Shown one piece after another: positions 23,938 through 38,900 of a DNA stretch of 64,000 nucleotides (position 1 is its first letter; the number at the start of each line of letters is the position of its first letter). Under the pieces are notes generated by a model. It worked only from the letters and a program-made list of their open reading frames with translations, was not told where the DNA came from and made no database searches. A program made the position numbers and the translations under genes. This DNA is from Engraulis encrasicolus (taxonomy: Eukaryota > Chordata > Actinopteri > Clupeiformes > Engraulidae). The stretch spans positions 51,517,238 to 51,581,237 of the forward strand of contig NC_085857.1 in NCBI RefSeq assembly GCF_034702125.1, given 5' to 3'.

Positions 23938-24151
23938 CAGGGGTTCCCAACCTTTTTCAACTTGAGGCCACTCAAAATTGTCAAAAATGTTTGGGCCCAC
24001 ACCTCTGACCCAATTAAGAATAAAACTCAAATAGATCAACAGCAACACACATCAAAATATGAGTATTATTTTTGGAAAATGATTTCAAGGCCCACTTGGA
24101 ATACCTTCAGGGCCCACCAGTGGGCCCCAGCCCACAGTTTGAGAATCACTG
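23938..24151. mobile_element. hAT MITE
   Basis: Ends caggggttcccaacc ... gagaatcactg, with a perfect 8-base duplication ctgtaggt at 23930-23937 and 24152-24159. Confidence 0.85.
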
Positions 24152-24167
24152 CTGTAGGTTAAATTAA

Positions 24168-25457
24168 CCCTAAAGCGACCGACTGGGGTCATTTATGACC
24201 CCGGGCACATATTTTCATACACCATTCCGGCAATTTTCATCAGAAAAACTTGTCCTTCTAGGAGTTTGTCAATACATATGTTGTGCATGTTGTGAATGAT
24301 TTTTTGTGAGATTTGGACCATCTATGTAGGATTTATAATCAAAACACCTCTGGGGTCATTTATGACCCCGAGAGGATCCATGAGATACTCAACATTATAA
24401 TGTCCATTGTTGTTGTAATTTTCAAACTCTGATTTTTGTATTTTGTGTCTTTGGGCAGGCCATGGTCAGCAGACCTAAAATATTCACAATATAAACATTT
24501 ATAGTATTAAAATATAATATATTATATAAATAAATAGGGCACCCCTGTGATAGCCAACGAAGCATATTGTGAGGGCACCCAGGTAGCATTTCCTCTGTTC
24601 CTCTGCTCCATATTTGTTGATATCATGGCACAGTGGTCCTAGACACATGATGAGAATATGAAATGGAAGTCATCCTGATGAACAAAGAGGGAGGAAACAA
24701 GTCATCAGTGTAGAAATCAATGGCGTTTTTAGAATTTTCCTTATTTTATGGCTATACAAAGGCTGAAGCATCAGTTGAATCATTTCTTTGCTCTAATATA
24801 TGTGGAAGACACCTTTTCACAGCTACAATGTCCAGAAAAAGTTTCAGAGAAATTTTGAGTGTGCATAAGGTTATATGTTTGAGACATGTTTTTTCTATGT
24901 AAATTACCATATTCTCTGATCTTGTGATTTCATGAACCCAGAAATGTTGAGTACCCTAAAGTTTTATTGCAGAAATGTCAGCTATGCGCCTAATGGATAG
25001 AATTTAGCTTGATTTCTCAAAGTTTCACTTTGAGCAATTTCCATAATTAGCATAAATATACTGTATTATTATGGTGAGACTACTACAAGTGAATAGGCTA
25101 AAAAAATTAAATGATAGATATCACCATGAAACTTTCTCAGTTGATTACTGATGATGAGAGAAGAAAAAAATGTATTGGATGTTTTTTGTATTTTGATGAT
25201 TACTTATACAAATGAGGGCATACATCATATTTAGCATATACGTATGTAAGTTTGACTATTTTTTAGCAAAACAATAAAATGTTCAAATTCACATTTTTTT
25301 TGCTTTAGATGAGGGACAAGTATGTGCAAGATGTAAATAAATTTGAATGAACCCCAAAAAGTAAATTATATAGTGGTATGTCTATATAAACTCCTTGGGG
25401 TCATAAATGACCCCGCTCGGTCAGATTAGTCGCAAAAACAGGCCGGTCGCTTGAGGG
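24168..25457. mobile_element. piggyBac-type element, non-autonomous
   Basis: It is flanked by TTAA on both sides (24164-24167 and 25458-25461). The ends ccctaaagcgaccg and cggtcgcttgaggg are inverted, and the subterminal ggggtcatttatgacccc occurs at both ends, inverted. TTAA plus CCC...GGG ends are the piggyBac signature. No transposase frame of useful length is visible. Confidence 0.85.
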
Positions 25458-26550
25458 TTAACCTGGTTTATCTCTTACTAGTCAAGTTCATTATGTATTT
25501 TTGCTGGATTTTTATGGGGATTTGGAAAACTATACATTTTTGAAAAGTAGATAGTATAAGCAATCAGAAAAACAATGTTTCCATTTGCACAGGTGGCGGC
25601 CATCTTGGATTTTTCAAAATGGCGTCCGAAAAACCTATATTTTGTCATTTCTCAGCTTCTGAATAAGTTAGAACATTGATTTTAACTGCTTAACCAACAT
25701 TTTCAGGGTCACTGAATCTAATGGTGTTAGTTTTATTGTTGTCAGACATTTTGTTACCACACCAATTTATTTGAACTATTGATTTATAGTATTTATGAGT
25801 AGATGGCCCACCATTTAAAACATCCCAGCTTGAATGTGCAAAACTGGTACAGTTTACATGTCCACCATTTTGCTGTACATTTACAGGCTTGCCTGTGCAA
25901 ATCTCACAGCTTCATTGTATCCAGTATACAGGAGCAGCGCCACATAGTGAATGTTTTGAGTGTCAACAGGTGTTCAATTTTTTCATTTGGGGGAATCCTT
26001 CAGCATGCATGCATTTTCTGTATGATAATACTGGAAACTGACTGCAAGACAGAGTGACAAATCAATTGGTGTTATTAATATTATTAATGCACATACGAGC
26101 ATGTCATTAACTGGTGTTGGTGAGTGTGCTTTAGTGAGGGTTCTGTTTGCTATTTGTTCTGGTTATATTCATGGGTGAAGAACATCGAGGTAAACAAGAG
26201 ACATGTCAAGCCCATGAGCTCATTAACTGGAAGCTGTGTATTCTATGCCAGTCTGATGATACTAAGACGGTGGTTCTGGTCCAGAATCCAAGATTAGACA
26301 CTAATGGACATGTATGAGAAGTAGTTCAAGAGAGGGTCAGTCTGAGTGATTGGGACCATGTTAAATCCAAAGACGACTGCAGAACTGCACAGCTGAGACA
26401 CCAGGGACACAGAAAGCAGTCTAGTATCTCTCCTGTCACTCAGGTGCAACCAACAAGGTTCAAATACAGCATGCAAGCAACCAACATGCACATCATTTCT
26501 ACAGGACGATGCACAGCCAAGAAGCGTGGCAAGAAGAGAGGATGAACAGA

Positions 26551-27147
26551 AATGGATGACCCAGGCCCCTCAACATCTAATTCTTCTCCACTCCACTCGT
26601 CAAGAAACAAAGCTCCATCTGCCAAAAGGCCGATGGTGAACTACTTTATCTGGTCAGAACTGCAAATGCCGGAAAATCTCCAAAGGCTGCTTTGGAACAG
26701 TCCCAGAATCTCACACTCAAAACAAGACTGAACACCCGCATCTCAGCAGATGATGCACATGCAATTGATGTATGATATCACAAAGATTGTGGGACAAAAC
26801 ATGTGTCATGTACGGCGAGACTCAGGCCTGACAGAAATACAACTCTCAAAGAAGCCTTGACGTTAACATGTCTGCTTGAGCTGATCAACCGTATTGATGT
26901 GGAAACACAAAACAAAGCATGGACATCATTGAAAAAAATGTATGTCAACATGCTTGATTCAGAAGCCTTGGAGAATCATGAACTTGCATTCAGTAGAAAG
27001 TGGCCGAAAGAGAGACACACCCTTGCTAGTCTGTACAATTCAGCTGGGACATCATTGATGTTGCTGGATACTTGTATGGCATCTGTTCCCTGGCCTGTCT
27101 TGGTGAAGGTTGCAATGTTTGTCCTTGTCACCTGTGCTGCTTTGTAA
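26551..27147 (+). pseudogene. Mobile-element protein remnant, left arm
   Basis: A frame from 26551 starts MDDPGPSTSNSSPL and loses homology to the right-arm copy after frameshifts. A second frame from 26803 continues with a Leu-rich helical stretch, LTCLLELINRID, and with ALENHELAFSRKWPKER. The word tttctacag at 26498-26506, upstream, could be a splice acceptor. Function unknown. Confidence 0.45.
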
Positions 27148-27306
27148 ATTGTTTTCATGTTATCATATTCATCAGTTGTCATTGCAGCATGAACCATGTC
27201 TTCACATGCTTCTGGATAGTAGGGACTTTTGACTTCTTTAGGTCATTTATAACAGACAGATTTCAGTTATGGCAAGACTGTGAAGATTCTCTTTTTCAGC
27301 CACTTT

Positions 27307-27573
27307 CTACTGAATGCAATCTTTGTGATATTGGACAGCAATTGAATGTGCATCATCTGCTGAGATGCTGGTGGTCATTCTTGTTTTCAGGGTGGGATTC
27401 TGGGACTTTACAGCAGCCTTTAGAGTTTTACTGCCATTTGCAGTTTTGACCTGATAAAGCAGTTCACTATCGTCCTTTTGGTAGAAGAAGCATGGTTTCT
27501 TATCGAGTGGACTCGTACGAAATCTTGTGGATAGTGGAGAAGAATCAGATGCTGAGGTGCCTGGGTCAGTCAT
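27307..27573 (-). pseudogene. Mobile-element protein remnant, right arm
   Basis: Open frame of 88 codons, homologous in sequence and opposite in direction to the left-arm frame. It has a Ser/Thr-rich start, then CFFYQKDDSELLYQVKTANG and later YHKDC. The Cys/His spacing suggests a zinc-binding fold (inference). It is truncated compared with the left arm, which carries further coding sequence. Confidence 0.45.
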
Positions 27574-28751
27574 TTTTCAGTCATTTTTCGAGACTTGGTC
27601 TGACCAAGTCCATAACAATTAACGTTTCCCAAATGGCATGGTTGACCGGCCTCCTTAGGTTTGCTACTGGTTGACTGTTGTCCGACCAAGTGGGTGGAGT
27701 TCCCGATTTTTTGGAGATCAGAAACAATATTTACATTGCTCTTGGCCTGCCTAGAAGCAATGCAGACGGTGCTGCATCACTGGGAGGTTGTAGTGCAGTT
27801 CTGCAGTCGTCTTTTGATTTTAACATAGCCCCCATCACTCAGACTGGCCCCCTCTTGACCTACTTCCAGTACATGTCCATCGGCGTCTAATCTTGGATTC
27901 TGGACCAGAACCACCTTTTGGCATCGTCAGACTGGCATAAAACACACAGCTTCCAGTTAATGAGCTCATAATGCTTGATAATGCCTCTTGTTCACCTCGA
28001 TGCTCTTCACCCATGATTATAACCAGAACAAACAGCAAACAGAACCCTCACTGTTACACTCCACCACCATCACCAACACCAGTTAATGACAGTATGTGCA
28101 TTAACAATATTAATAACACCAATTTATTACTTGATTTGTAACTGTGTCTTGCAGTCAGATTCCAGGATCATCATACAGAAAATACATGCATGCTGAAGGA
28201 AGGCAAAAGGCAAAAATGTAACGCCTGTTGACATTCAATATATTCACTACATGGCACTGCTCCTGTTTACTGGATACAATGTAGTTGGTATGAGCTTTGC
28301 ACAAGCAAGCCTGGATATATACAGCACAATGCTGGACACGTAAACTGTTTTGCACATTCTAGCTGGGATGTTTTGTATGGTGGGATTGACAGACATGCAT
28401 CTACTTGTAGATACTATACAGTAAATCACCAGTTCAAATAAATTAGCATGGTAACAAACTGTCTGAGAACATTAAAACTACCACCAGTAGATTCAGTGAC
28501 CCTGAAAATGTAGGTTTAGCAGTTTGAATCAATGTTTTAGCTCATTCAGAAGCTGAGATATTGCAAAATTATGGTTTTTCGGAAGCCATTTTGAAAAATC
28601 CAAGATGGCCGCCATGCAGACATTTGTGCAAATGGAAACATGGTTTTTCTGATTGCTTATACAATATACTTTTCAAAAATGTATAGTTTTCCAAATCCCC
28701 ATAAAAATCCAGCGAAAGGTTCAGATCCAAACGTAATGAACTTGACTATAC

Positions 28752-29083
28752 AGTGATAGTGTCCCATTTTGGAAATAAGCTCATATTACACCTCCCCTTG
28801 AGTTAAATAATAGGGCTTTACTGTTCTCCTGTACTTTCAATCGTTTTCTGGATATGGCAGGGCAAATTTTACCTCCAAGCTAGCAGTAAACATTGAGTCC
28901 TATGAGACCAGTTAGCCACCAGCTGTTCTCATAGGACTCAATGTTAACTGCTAGCATGGAGGTAAAATTGCCCTGGCCATACTCAGAGAACGGTTGAAAG
29001 TACAGGAGAAAGGTAAAACCCAATTATTTAACTCAGGGCGAGGTGTAATATGAGCTTATTTCCAAAAATGGGACAGTATCACT
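28752..29083. mobile_element. Palindromic MITE next to the large palindrome
   Basis: Left agtgatagtgtcccatttt and right aaaatgggacagtatcact are inverted, and similarity continues through caatgtt...aacattg near the centre. About 330 bases, non-coding. It begins only a few bases after the 3.3-kb palindrome ends. Confidence 0.7.
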
Positions 29084-29466
29084 TTAACCATGCCCGTGGA
29101 ACACCCCTTGGTTGTTGAATGACAATAAACAACAGTCTAAGTCCATTTCGGGTCTGTTGTAGTGTGTTAAGTGGTAAGGCCGGGAACTGTATTTTTTTAC
29201 AACCGTACACGCTTCAGGACAGCAGATCTTTTCTCTTTACGGTCTGCACTGTCTGTTTGTACATGTGTGTGTTTGAGCCAACAATGCGATGAGATTTGAT
29301 GTACATAGGGCGGCTGACAGCTTTAATCTGAAAAGCCCCTCCAGCCCAATACACAACAAGGAAACCCCCAGCCACAGCACCATCCCCACCCCACCCCACC
29401 CCACCACCGGGCACAGGACAACTGACCAATAGTGACGACAGATTTAGAGATGGGTGGATGGGTGAA

Positions 29467-29574
29467 TGGATGGATGGATGGATGGATGGATGGATGGATG
29501 GATGGATGGATGGATGGATGGATGGATGGATGGATGGATGGATGGATGGATGGATGGATGGATGGATGGATGGA
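29467..29574. repeat. (GGAT)n microsatellite
   Basis: About 108 bases of GGAT units; repeated residues on both strands, not coding. Confidence 0.95.
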
Positions 29575-29731
29575 TAAATTAACTAATGACACATTTTTTA
29601 AATGCATTAACATTTTCATCATGTATACTGTACAGTATCTACAATGGGAGCAAGTGGTCTACTGTGTGAATACCGCAAAATAAACATACATTGTACATAC
29701 ATACATACATACATACATACATACATACATA

Positions 29732-31335
29732 CAGTGAGTCCAATATGTATTTGATCCCTTGCTGATTTTGCCGGTTTGCCCACTTATAAAGACATGATCA
29801 GTCTATAAATTTATGATAATATGTATTCAAACATGAAGAGACAAAATATCAAAAAGAAATTCCAGAAAATAGCTTAAAATAATATATTTTAATTTATTTG
29901 TATTTAATTTAGGCAAATAAGTATTTGACCCCTCTAGCTAAAGAAGATAAAGTGCTTTGTGGCAAAGCCCTAGTTGTCTAGCACTGAGGTCAGATGCTTC
30001 TTTTAGTTGATGACAATGTTTGTGCATATAGTAGAAATGATTTTTGGCCATTTTTCTTTGCAGAGTATCTCTAAAACATTAATAGTTTGTGGCTGTAGCT
30101 TGGCAAATGGGAGGTTCAGTTCCCTCCATAGAATTACTATAGGGAGACTGTCTAGGCCACTTCACTACTTTAATATGCTTCTTATTGAGCCACTCCTTCG
30201 TTGCTTTGACTGTATGTTGTGTATTATTGTCATGTTGGGAGATCCAAAAATGGCCCACCTTCAGTGTAGTGGAGGAGGGAAGGACGTTTGCACTCAGGAT
30301 TGCACATCACATGTCTCCCTCCATCCATTCGTTGATGATGTGAAGTTGTCCTGTGCCTTGGCCAGACAAACACCCTCAAACCATAATGACACCACTTTCA
30401 TGCATGATGGTGAGGAGGGTGTTCTTGGGATCATAGACAGCAGTTCTCTTTCTCAAAACACATTGAATTGTGTTAATGCCAAACAGCTTGATTTGGTTTC
30501 ATCTGACTACAGTACCTCCTTATCATATCCTAAACCAGTCTGATGCCCGTTGGCAAACCTCAGGTGGGACTGCATAAGTTCCTTCTGAAGTAGAGGTACC
30601 ATGTGTGCACTACAGGATTTTAAACCTCTGTGGCATTAAGTGCTACCAGTAGTTTTCTCAGTGATTTTGGTCCCAGTAGCTTTTATATCATTGCCTAGTT
30701 CATCCCGTACAGGTCTAGGGTGCTTTCTTTCTGTTCTCATGATTATCAAATCCCTACAAAAGGTCAAATCTTGTATAAAACCCCAGACAGGCTGATGGAT
30801 AGTCATTTTGTATTCCTCACATTTTGGAAGAAATGCATCAACAGTTGGGTCATTAATACCCAGTCTCTTTCTTCTGGCTTTGCAGCCCATTTAATCTTTG
30901 TTCAGGTTTAAAATCTTGTCCCTGATATCATTTGACCGCTCTTTGGTCTTTCCCATGCTGGTGAGGTTGGAGTGTGACTGATTCACTCATACTATGGACT
31001 GAATCTGCTGATTCAATGTGTCTTTTATGCATGTTAGTATGTACAGGTGTCTTTAATTCAGATGACAAGTTGATCGGAAGTGCCCATCTGGTCTGTGGGC
31101 CCGGAACTGTTATCAGTTGGCAGGGGATCAAATACTTATTTTGCTCGATGAAATGGAAATAAATTAATATATATTCTCTTAAGTTAATTTCTGGATTTTC
31201 TTTTTGATATTCTGTCTCTCCATATTAGAATACATATTATCATAACATTTATTGACTGATCATGTCTTTGTTAGTAGGCAAACCAACAAAATCAGAGAGG
31301 GATCAAATACATACATGTATGTATTGGACTCCCTG
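29732..31335 (-). mobile_element. Tc1-like transposon, decayed
   Basis: TA-flanked, 1604 bp, with inverted ends of well over 100 bases (cagtgagtccaatatgtatt against the inverse of 31240-31335). It sits inside a CATA microsatellite (29696-29731 before, 31338-31365 after), so the insertion site is clear. The length is that of a full Tc1-like element. Confidence 0.85.
30010..30956 (-). pseudogene. Tc1-like transposase pseudogene
   Basis: Minus-strand translation begins at 30956 (ATG) with MGKTKERSNDIRDK, a start typical of teleost Tc1-like transposases. A TAA stop follows after 21 codons; the frame resumes at 30890 with KARRKRLG and a helix-turn-helix-like stretch. More decayed pieces lie toward 30100. 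Several frame breaks are present; it cannot make an intact enzyme. Confidence 0.7.
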
Positions 31336-31395
31336 TACATACAAACATACATACATACATACATGCAGTACATTCATACAGACTTTTATACAATG

Positions 31396-32160
<765 letters not shown>

Positions 32161-32648
32161 GTCACATGGGCTAAAATAGGCTACTGCATGCAGATTGTTC
32201 AAGTGAATTAGCCTAAAAAGGGTTAAAGGTTGTGGTAAACTAAATTAAGTGAAAACATTTTGGTATCATTAAATTGGAATATTCTGTAGATTACAAATTT
32301 TTTTTGTAAGGGAGAGCGAGGAGAGGGCGAACAAGAGAGACGAGAGGATGGGGCGAAGCCAAATGTACAGAGAAAATAGAGCAATCCACTGACCTAGGTC
32401 AGTTTTATGTGTATTCGGTAAAGATGATGTATCGTGACTACAATGGCAAGGTTTTCTTTATTTAATGTCGGCTATATGAATATTGTTTGTTTATATAAGG
32501 TGTTTTGTGTGTGCTGAGTAGTGATGAGTGTATCTCTGTATGCATATGTTTGAAAATAGTCGGCTGCTTACATACAGTTTCCCCCATCAGAAAATATTAC
32601 TGATCAGAATGTAACTGTATGTTTGTTTGTGGCCTGTATGCAGTACAG

Positions 32649-33009
32649 CAGTGTTTGTCAACAGGGGTGCCGGGGCACCCTGGGGTGCCACGGGCCACCC
32701 TCAGGGGTGCCACGGAAACCTGACTGATAAATAAATTATGTAATATAATACATATTTGTCTAAATTGATAAGTTAATGCTAGTCAGTGGAATCTTTCATC
32801 TGCCATTTATGCACAATAAAGTAAATATAGGTCGCCCCAGTCAGCTGCAACTTCGAACGTAGGTCGTGTGACATCTCCAAATGTGTTAGTTTTCTAAACT
32901 TGTGTGGTATCGGATGCGATGTCATGTTACGGCTTGTTGGTTTGGGGTGCTTTGACATTTTTCATGAATTGAAAGGGTGCCTTGCCTAGAAAAAGGTTGA
33001 CAAACACTG
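32649..33009. mobile_element. hAT MITE
   Basis: Ends cagtgtttgtcaac ... gttgacaaacactg, with a perfect 8-base duplication cagtacag at 32641-32648 and 33010-33017. Confidence 0.9.
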
Positions 33010-33028
33010 CAGTACAGTAAGGTTTAGC

Positions 33029-33136
<108 letters not shown>

Positions 33137-33281
33137 CATCTTTCAGTTTTCTTTATTAGCCTATGGATATATGTTGACAATATATGTTGATACGTACAGT
33201 AGATGTATTTTTTTAATGAAACTTCCTCATATGCCTCACAGGTCTTCTGGGCTTTTGGTGCTTCCCACAAGCTATATCTGG

Positions 33282-34049
<768 letters not shown>

Positions 34050-34229
34050 CATTTGCATGTCTCCGTCAGACCAGCGGCAGAGCAAAGGGGAATGGGGAGG
34101 ACTCTTGCCCCTAGGCCCAGGGCCCTCCCATATTGGTGGTGGGGGCCCCTATTGTGACCTTGGCAGGCAATATGGGTCCATCAGTGTTTTGCCTTGGGGC
34201 CCTGCATGCAATTGCTCTGCCACTGCATT

Positions 34230-34232
<3 letters not shown>

Positions 34233-34282
<50 letters not shown>

Positions 34283-34569
34283 GCCTGATGAGAGAGAGCA
34301 TGACACGGGTTGTTAATCTAAAAGCGAGGCAAAAATGTGGTTGCTTTTATGGTATTTATAGCATCGCTATGCACTGCTAGATCGTGTTGGGCACTATGCT
34401 GAAATAGAGTTAATGTCCTCTTTTTTGACAGCGACAGCTTTGACAGTTTATGAGGCCCTATTAACCACAAACAGGAAGGTGTGAAAAAAGTCTTTTTTTC
34501 ACCATCACTTACACATCTGCACATTTCCATGTAGCGCTCTCTATCTCACTCTCTCTGCCCATTCGTTGC

Positions 34570-34650
<81 letters not shown>
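34233..34650. repeat. Two (CT)n microsatellites
   Basis: CT tracts at 34233-34279 and 34571-34650. Between them, 34440-34500 repeats the aggtgtgaaaaaagt word seen at 33805. 34651-35770 contains fragments of hAT-like repeats (ggatgggcaactgg at about 35443, cagctgcccattcctg at about 35750) and no gene. Confidence 0.8.
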
Positions 34651-34651
<1 letters not shown>

Positions 34652-35770
34652 ATAAGACGCCCTCAATAATCACATACCTATCTACTACTAATATGACTGA
34701 ATAGCATGGGCCTACTACTTAGTTGTGCAACCCAAAGTTCAAATATTCAAGTCCTTGGCTGAATCTCAAATGGTGCACTTTTGCACTTTAGTGTTCATGT
34801 TTCGTATACGTATGGCATATTAGTCGTGCACAGAAACATAGTGCCCGAGGTGCACAAGTGTGCCATTTGAAATCCAGAACTTATTTCAGTATGTGCTGTC
34901 CTTTACTACATAGGGGTTTAGGTGGAGTCTTGTCATGGCGGTGGCTAGTGCTTCCTGAACAGGATATTTGTGTCCTTGACAGCAATATTTGAAAACTAGA
35001 ATATTTACTTAGTATTATAGTAATTTTAGACTTTCTAGAATGTGGGAACTTATAACATGGCTGTCAAACTCAAGCGCGGGGGCCTTATCTGGCCCGCACA
35101 TTCATTTTATTTGGCGTGTGAGATAATGTCAAATATGTATTAGAGTTGGCTCATATACACTATGTATGTATAGTGTAACAAGACTTGAACATTGAATCAT
35201 GAATTATTTCCTACTTACAATGCTTATGTAGTATGATTTCTGTAGTACTTGAATGGGTTTAGGAATGCACCAACTTTATTGAGTTGTGAAAGTGCTAAGA
35301 AAAAAAAATAGTGTGGCATGACGGATGTAAAGGGGGCCTTGGCTGGAATCTACCAGAATTTGGAAGCTTGGGAGCCCCTGTCCTAATATATCCCTGTCAT
35401 CTCTGTCTCCATCTTCCTATATCTGGTAAAAAAAAAAAAAAAGGATGGGCAACTGGAAGTCCGGGTACCACATGTGGCCCTCCTCCTTACTTGGTGTGGC
35501 CCATAGATGAACATAATTTAATTTTGCGCCGGCATTAACGTAGACTTGAGTTTATTTCTTTAAAAATACACATTTAGTCTTGGTTGTTTATCAAGAACAT
35601 ACTTTAAAAATGCAATGGTTTAATACACATTCGAGTGTAAATATTTTTCTTAGAAAATGTAATTTATCATTTAGCTTCTAATTGAAGTGTGTGGTCAAGT
35701 TGCCCTCTGATAGTTTTGATCAAAAAATGTTGGCCTTCTTAATCAACACAGCTGCCCATTCCTGATCTAA

Positions 35771-35773
<3 letters not shown>

Positions 35774-35841
<68 letters not shown>
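35774..35841. repeat. (CT)n tract in the gene B promoter region
   Basis: About 68 bases of CT ending 103 bases before gene B's start codon. Gene A has a comparable CT/TATC tract in its 5' flank. Confidence 0.95.
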
Positions 35842-35843
<2 letters not shown>

Positions 35844-35860
35844 AGCTGTGCTATTTTTTT

Positions 35861-35867
35861 TATAAGA
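35861..35867 (+). promoter_or_regulatory. TATA-like box of gene B
   Basis: TATAAGA follows a T run about 78 bases before the start codon, leaving room for a short 5' UTR. No transcript evidence. Confidence 0.4.
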
Positions 35868-35944
35868 GTCTGTCTGTCTGATCTGAGAGTCTGTCTCCTG
35901 GAGACGAGCTCCTCAGTAATCCTTCAGTCCCTCAGGCTGCAGTC

Positions 35945-38900
35945 ATGATGGCACCCCACTCTCTCATGATGACATCATACTCTCTCTTCCTGTTTCTGCT
36001 CATCATGGCCTCTGGTAAGTCACACTTTTGTTGTGGACAACGTCTACTTGATGGAGACATGTGTGTGTGTGTGTGCGCGCGCGTGCGCGTGCGTGCGTGT
36101 GTGTGTGTGTGTGTGCGTGCGCGTGCATGCTACTGTGTTCAGTAATGTATCTGTTNGTTTATTGTAGGAGTTCATAGTGGGACATGGACTGTCACCTACC
36201 GCCCTCAGCCCATCTGTGCTCTGGAGGGATCATCAGTACACATGTCCTGTTCGTACACCTACCCCAGTGGCCTCACAGTTACAAAGGCCTTTTGGATAAA
36301 CCAGGATTCTACAGAGCCTGTAGATATTTCAACTATTGAGAAGTACAAAAACAGGGTAACAGCGGACTGTGGAGATAAAAAGAAGTGTTCTCTTAGCATA
36401 CGTGGTGTTCAAAATGCTGATGCAGAGCACAAGTACCACTGTAGAATTGAAACCGACAAAGACAGAAAGAAATGGATAGGAAAACCTGGAATAGAGTTAT
36501 ATGTCACAGGTATTCCATTCTGCTAAATGATACACATCGTATATATGGCCGTAACTAACATTGAGGACACAGAGGTCATGTCCTTGTTATTTTTTTCCGA
36601 AATATAAAATGTATTCATGATGAAAATTTATATATATATATGATCAACAATGATAAATTCAGTCTGTTTATCCTCAAGGCAGTGATTGATGAAAACAAAC
36701 TTATGAGTTTGACTTAAGAGTTTGAAACATCCTAAATGTACAGTATGCGGTGCGGCACACAGTATTTGACCTCGGTATTTGAAAATGTCTTGTTACGGTC
36801 CTGATTGTATTAACTGATTACATGTTTTTAAATATATTAAATCAATGGTAGGGCTACGTACTTAAACGTGGAGGCAACTGCAATTCCTTTGGCAGACCCT
36901 GCTACAGTATATTCTAATTTAGTACGTCACTAAATCCATAACACAGGGCTGGAGGTTCAGCCATCCGGCAGCAAACCAAACGAAGGAGATCATGTGACTC
37001 TGACCTGCAAAACCACCTGCAAACTTCCCAGCAGCACTTCATTCAACTGGACCAAAGATGGCCGTCCTGTAGATGACAAACACCAGCGAAACACCGATCA
37101 GCTGCATCTCCAGGCAGTCACCTATGAAGACGATGGCAGCTATTCTTGTGCTGTTGAAGGACAGGAAGGCCTTCCTTCTCCACCTCAGAGAGTGCATGTC
37201 AAGTGTGAGTACAGAACCTCACATGAGAATCACATCACAGTTCATAATCATGGCACATTTTAAAGCTTAACTGTTATAATTGCACAAATTTAACGGTATC
37301 TCAGCGTCAAGTAATGATTATCATGATTATGATTATGATTGTTATTAGTAGTAATAGTAGTAATAGTAGTAGTATTAGGCCTATTTGTTGTTATTTAAAC
37401 CTTTAAAATTAATTTTATGACTGTAAACGTTTTTATTGAAAAGCTTAAACTGAACATTTATTAAACTTTTACACTACATTACATTACACTTATCTGACAG
37501 GTTTACCTTGAGCAACTTACAGTTATTTGCAGGAGCAATTGGGGTTTAGGTGCCTTGCACAAGGGCACTTCAGATGTAGAGAAGAGGAAATGGTGGAATT
37601 CAAACTTGCAAACCTCTGATCTTAAGCCCACCTCCCTGACCATAGGCCACAGCTGCCCCACACTTTTGTAGCCAAAATTTCCTCTTGATAAAACTTCATT
37701 GAGATATCCACATACCCACTTTGTTCTCTCATATTTATTATCATGACCCTTCTCTAAGGCCTGCATACAATTCAAACGGACAAAGACAACGTGAAGGAAG
37801 GCGATGATGCAACTCTGACCTGTAACACCACCTGTCCACTGGGGGTCAACACCTCATTCATCTGGTCTAAACATGGTGGCCCTGTAGAGAAGAAGACGCA
37901 CCAGACCGCTACCAACCAGCTGCATCTCCACAACATCACCTATCAAGATGGAGGCAATTACTCCTGTGCTGTTGGGGGACATGAGGGTCATCCTTCAACA
38001 CCCCTCAGCCTAACATTCTTGTGTACGTACGCACAGTCGCACAAACTTTGAATGTCCACCATATCACAGATTCATCTCTGAGATAAATAATGAAATAATG
38101 AGTTTTATCAATTCTCAGGTCAGTCGCTTGTCACTTCGGCTACAGAAGACGTGAAGGAAGGCGATCATGTGACTCTGACCTGTATCACCACCTGTCTACT
38201 GGGGGGCAGCACCTCATTCATCTGGACTAAAGATGGCAGACCTGTAGAGAAGAAGAAGCACCAGAGCACCACCAACCAGCTGCTTCTCCACCCTGTCATT
38301 GTGGACGACAACGGCACCTACACCTGCGGTCCATATGGGCATCACGCCTCTGGCAAGCCTTTGGGGCTTGGAGTTACGGGTAAGAGGCAAATCTGTCTGG
38401 TTCATGTATTGAAACTAGGCCCTCATACAAGTTGGTTTTATTGTCAATTTCTTTACATGCACTGGTCATACAAAGAATTTGAAATTACGTTTCTTGCTTT
38501 CCCATGCAGACATAGACTAATCTAGGTAAGGACATAGACATTATAGACATAGACAGTACTCATACATGGACATAAGACAGTATGGACATAGACAGTGCAT
38601 TCTCTTACAGATTACAGTATTTCTCAATTGGTTTTGTACATTTCTCACAAAAGAATAACAATTCTCAAAAGTTTTTGTTCAATTGTGACTTCCTGGTGTT
38701 TACTGTGCACATGATAAAATCAGTTTCTCATAGTTTTCAGCATATAGCAAATGCTTTCGTCCACCATGCAATGGTTGTATACAATTCTCAGCTTTTCTGT
38801 ACGTTCTCAATTGCTTTTGTCATATCACTCAAAAAGCATTGTCACTGAATGCATGAAACTATCTCACCCCCCAAAACATTTAGGCCCTAGGTCATAGTAT

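Larger units (their letters stand above)
25481..28748. mobile_element. 3.3-kb palindrome with two inward-facing copies of a mobile-element gene
   Basis: The left end tagtcaagttcattatg is inverted at the right end (cataatgaacttgacta allowing small changes). Homologous words continue inward on both arms for more than 1 kb, with the axis near 27.1 kb. Each arm carries the start of the same protein. On the left, plus strand, a frame begins near 26551 (MDDPGPSTSNSSPL). On the right, minus strand, a frame at 27573-27307 begins MTDPGTSASDSSPL. The protein contains CFFYQKDD and ends in QYHKDC, a Cys/His pattern I associate with teleost mobile-element proteins, but I cannot name the family. Both copies are broken. 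Confidence 0.75.

Noticed and set aside
30007..30543. 178-codon plus-strand frame inside the Tc1-like element
   Set aside because: It is antisense to the recognisable transposase remnant, whose start (MGKTKERSNDIRDK) is on the minus strand.
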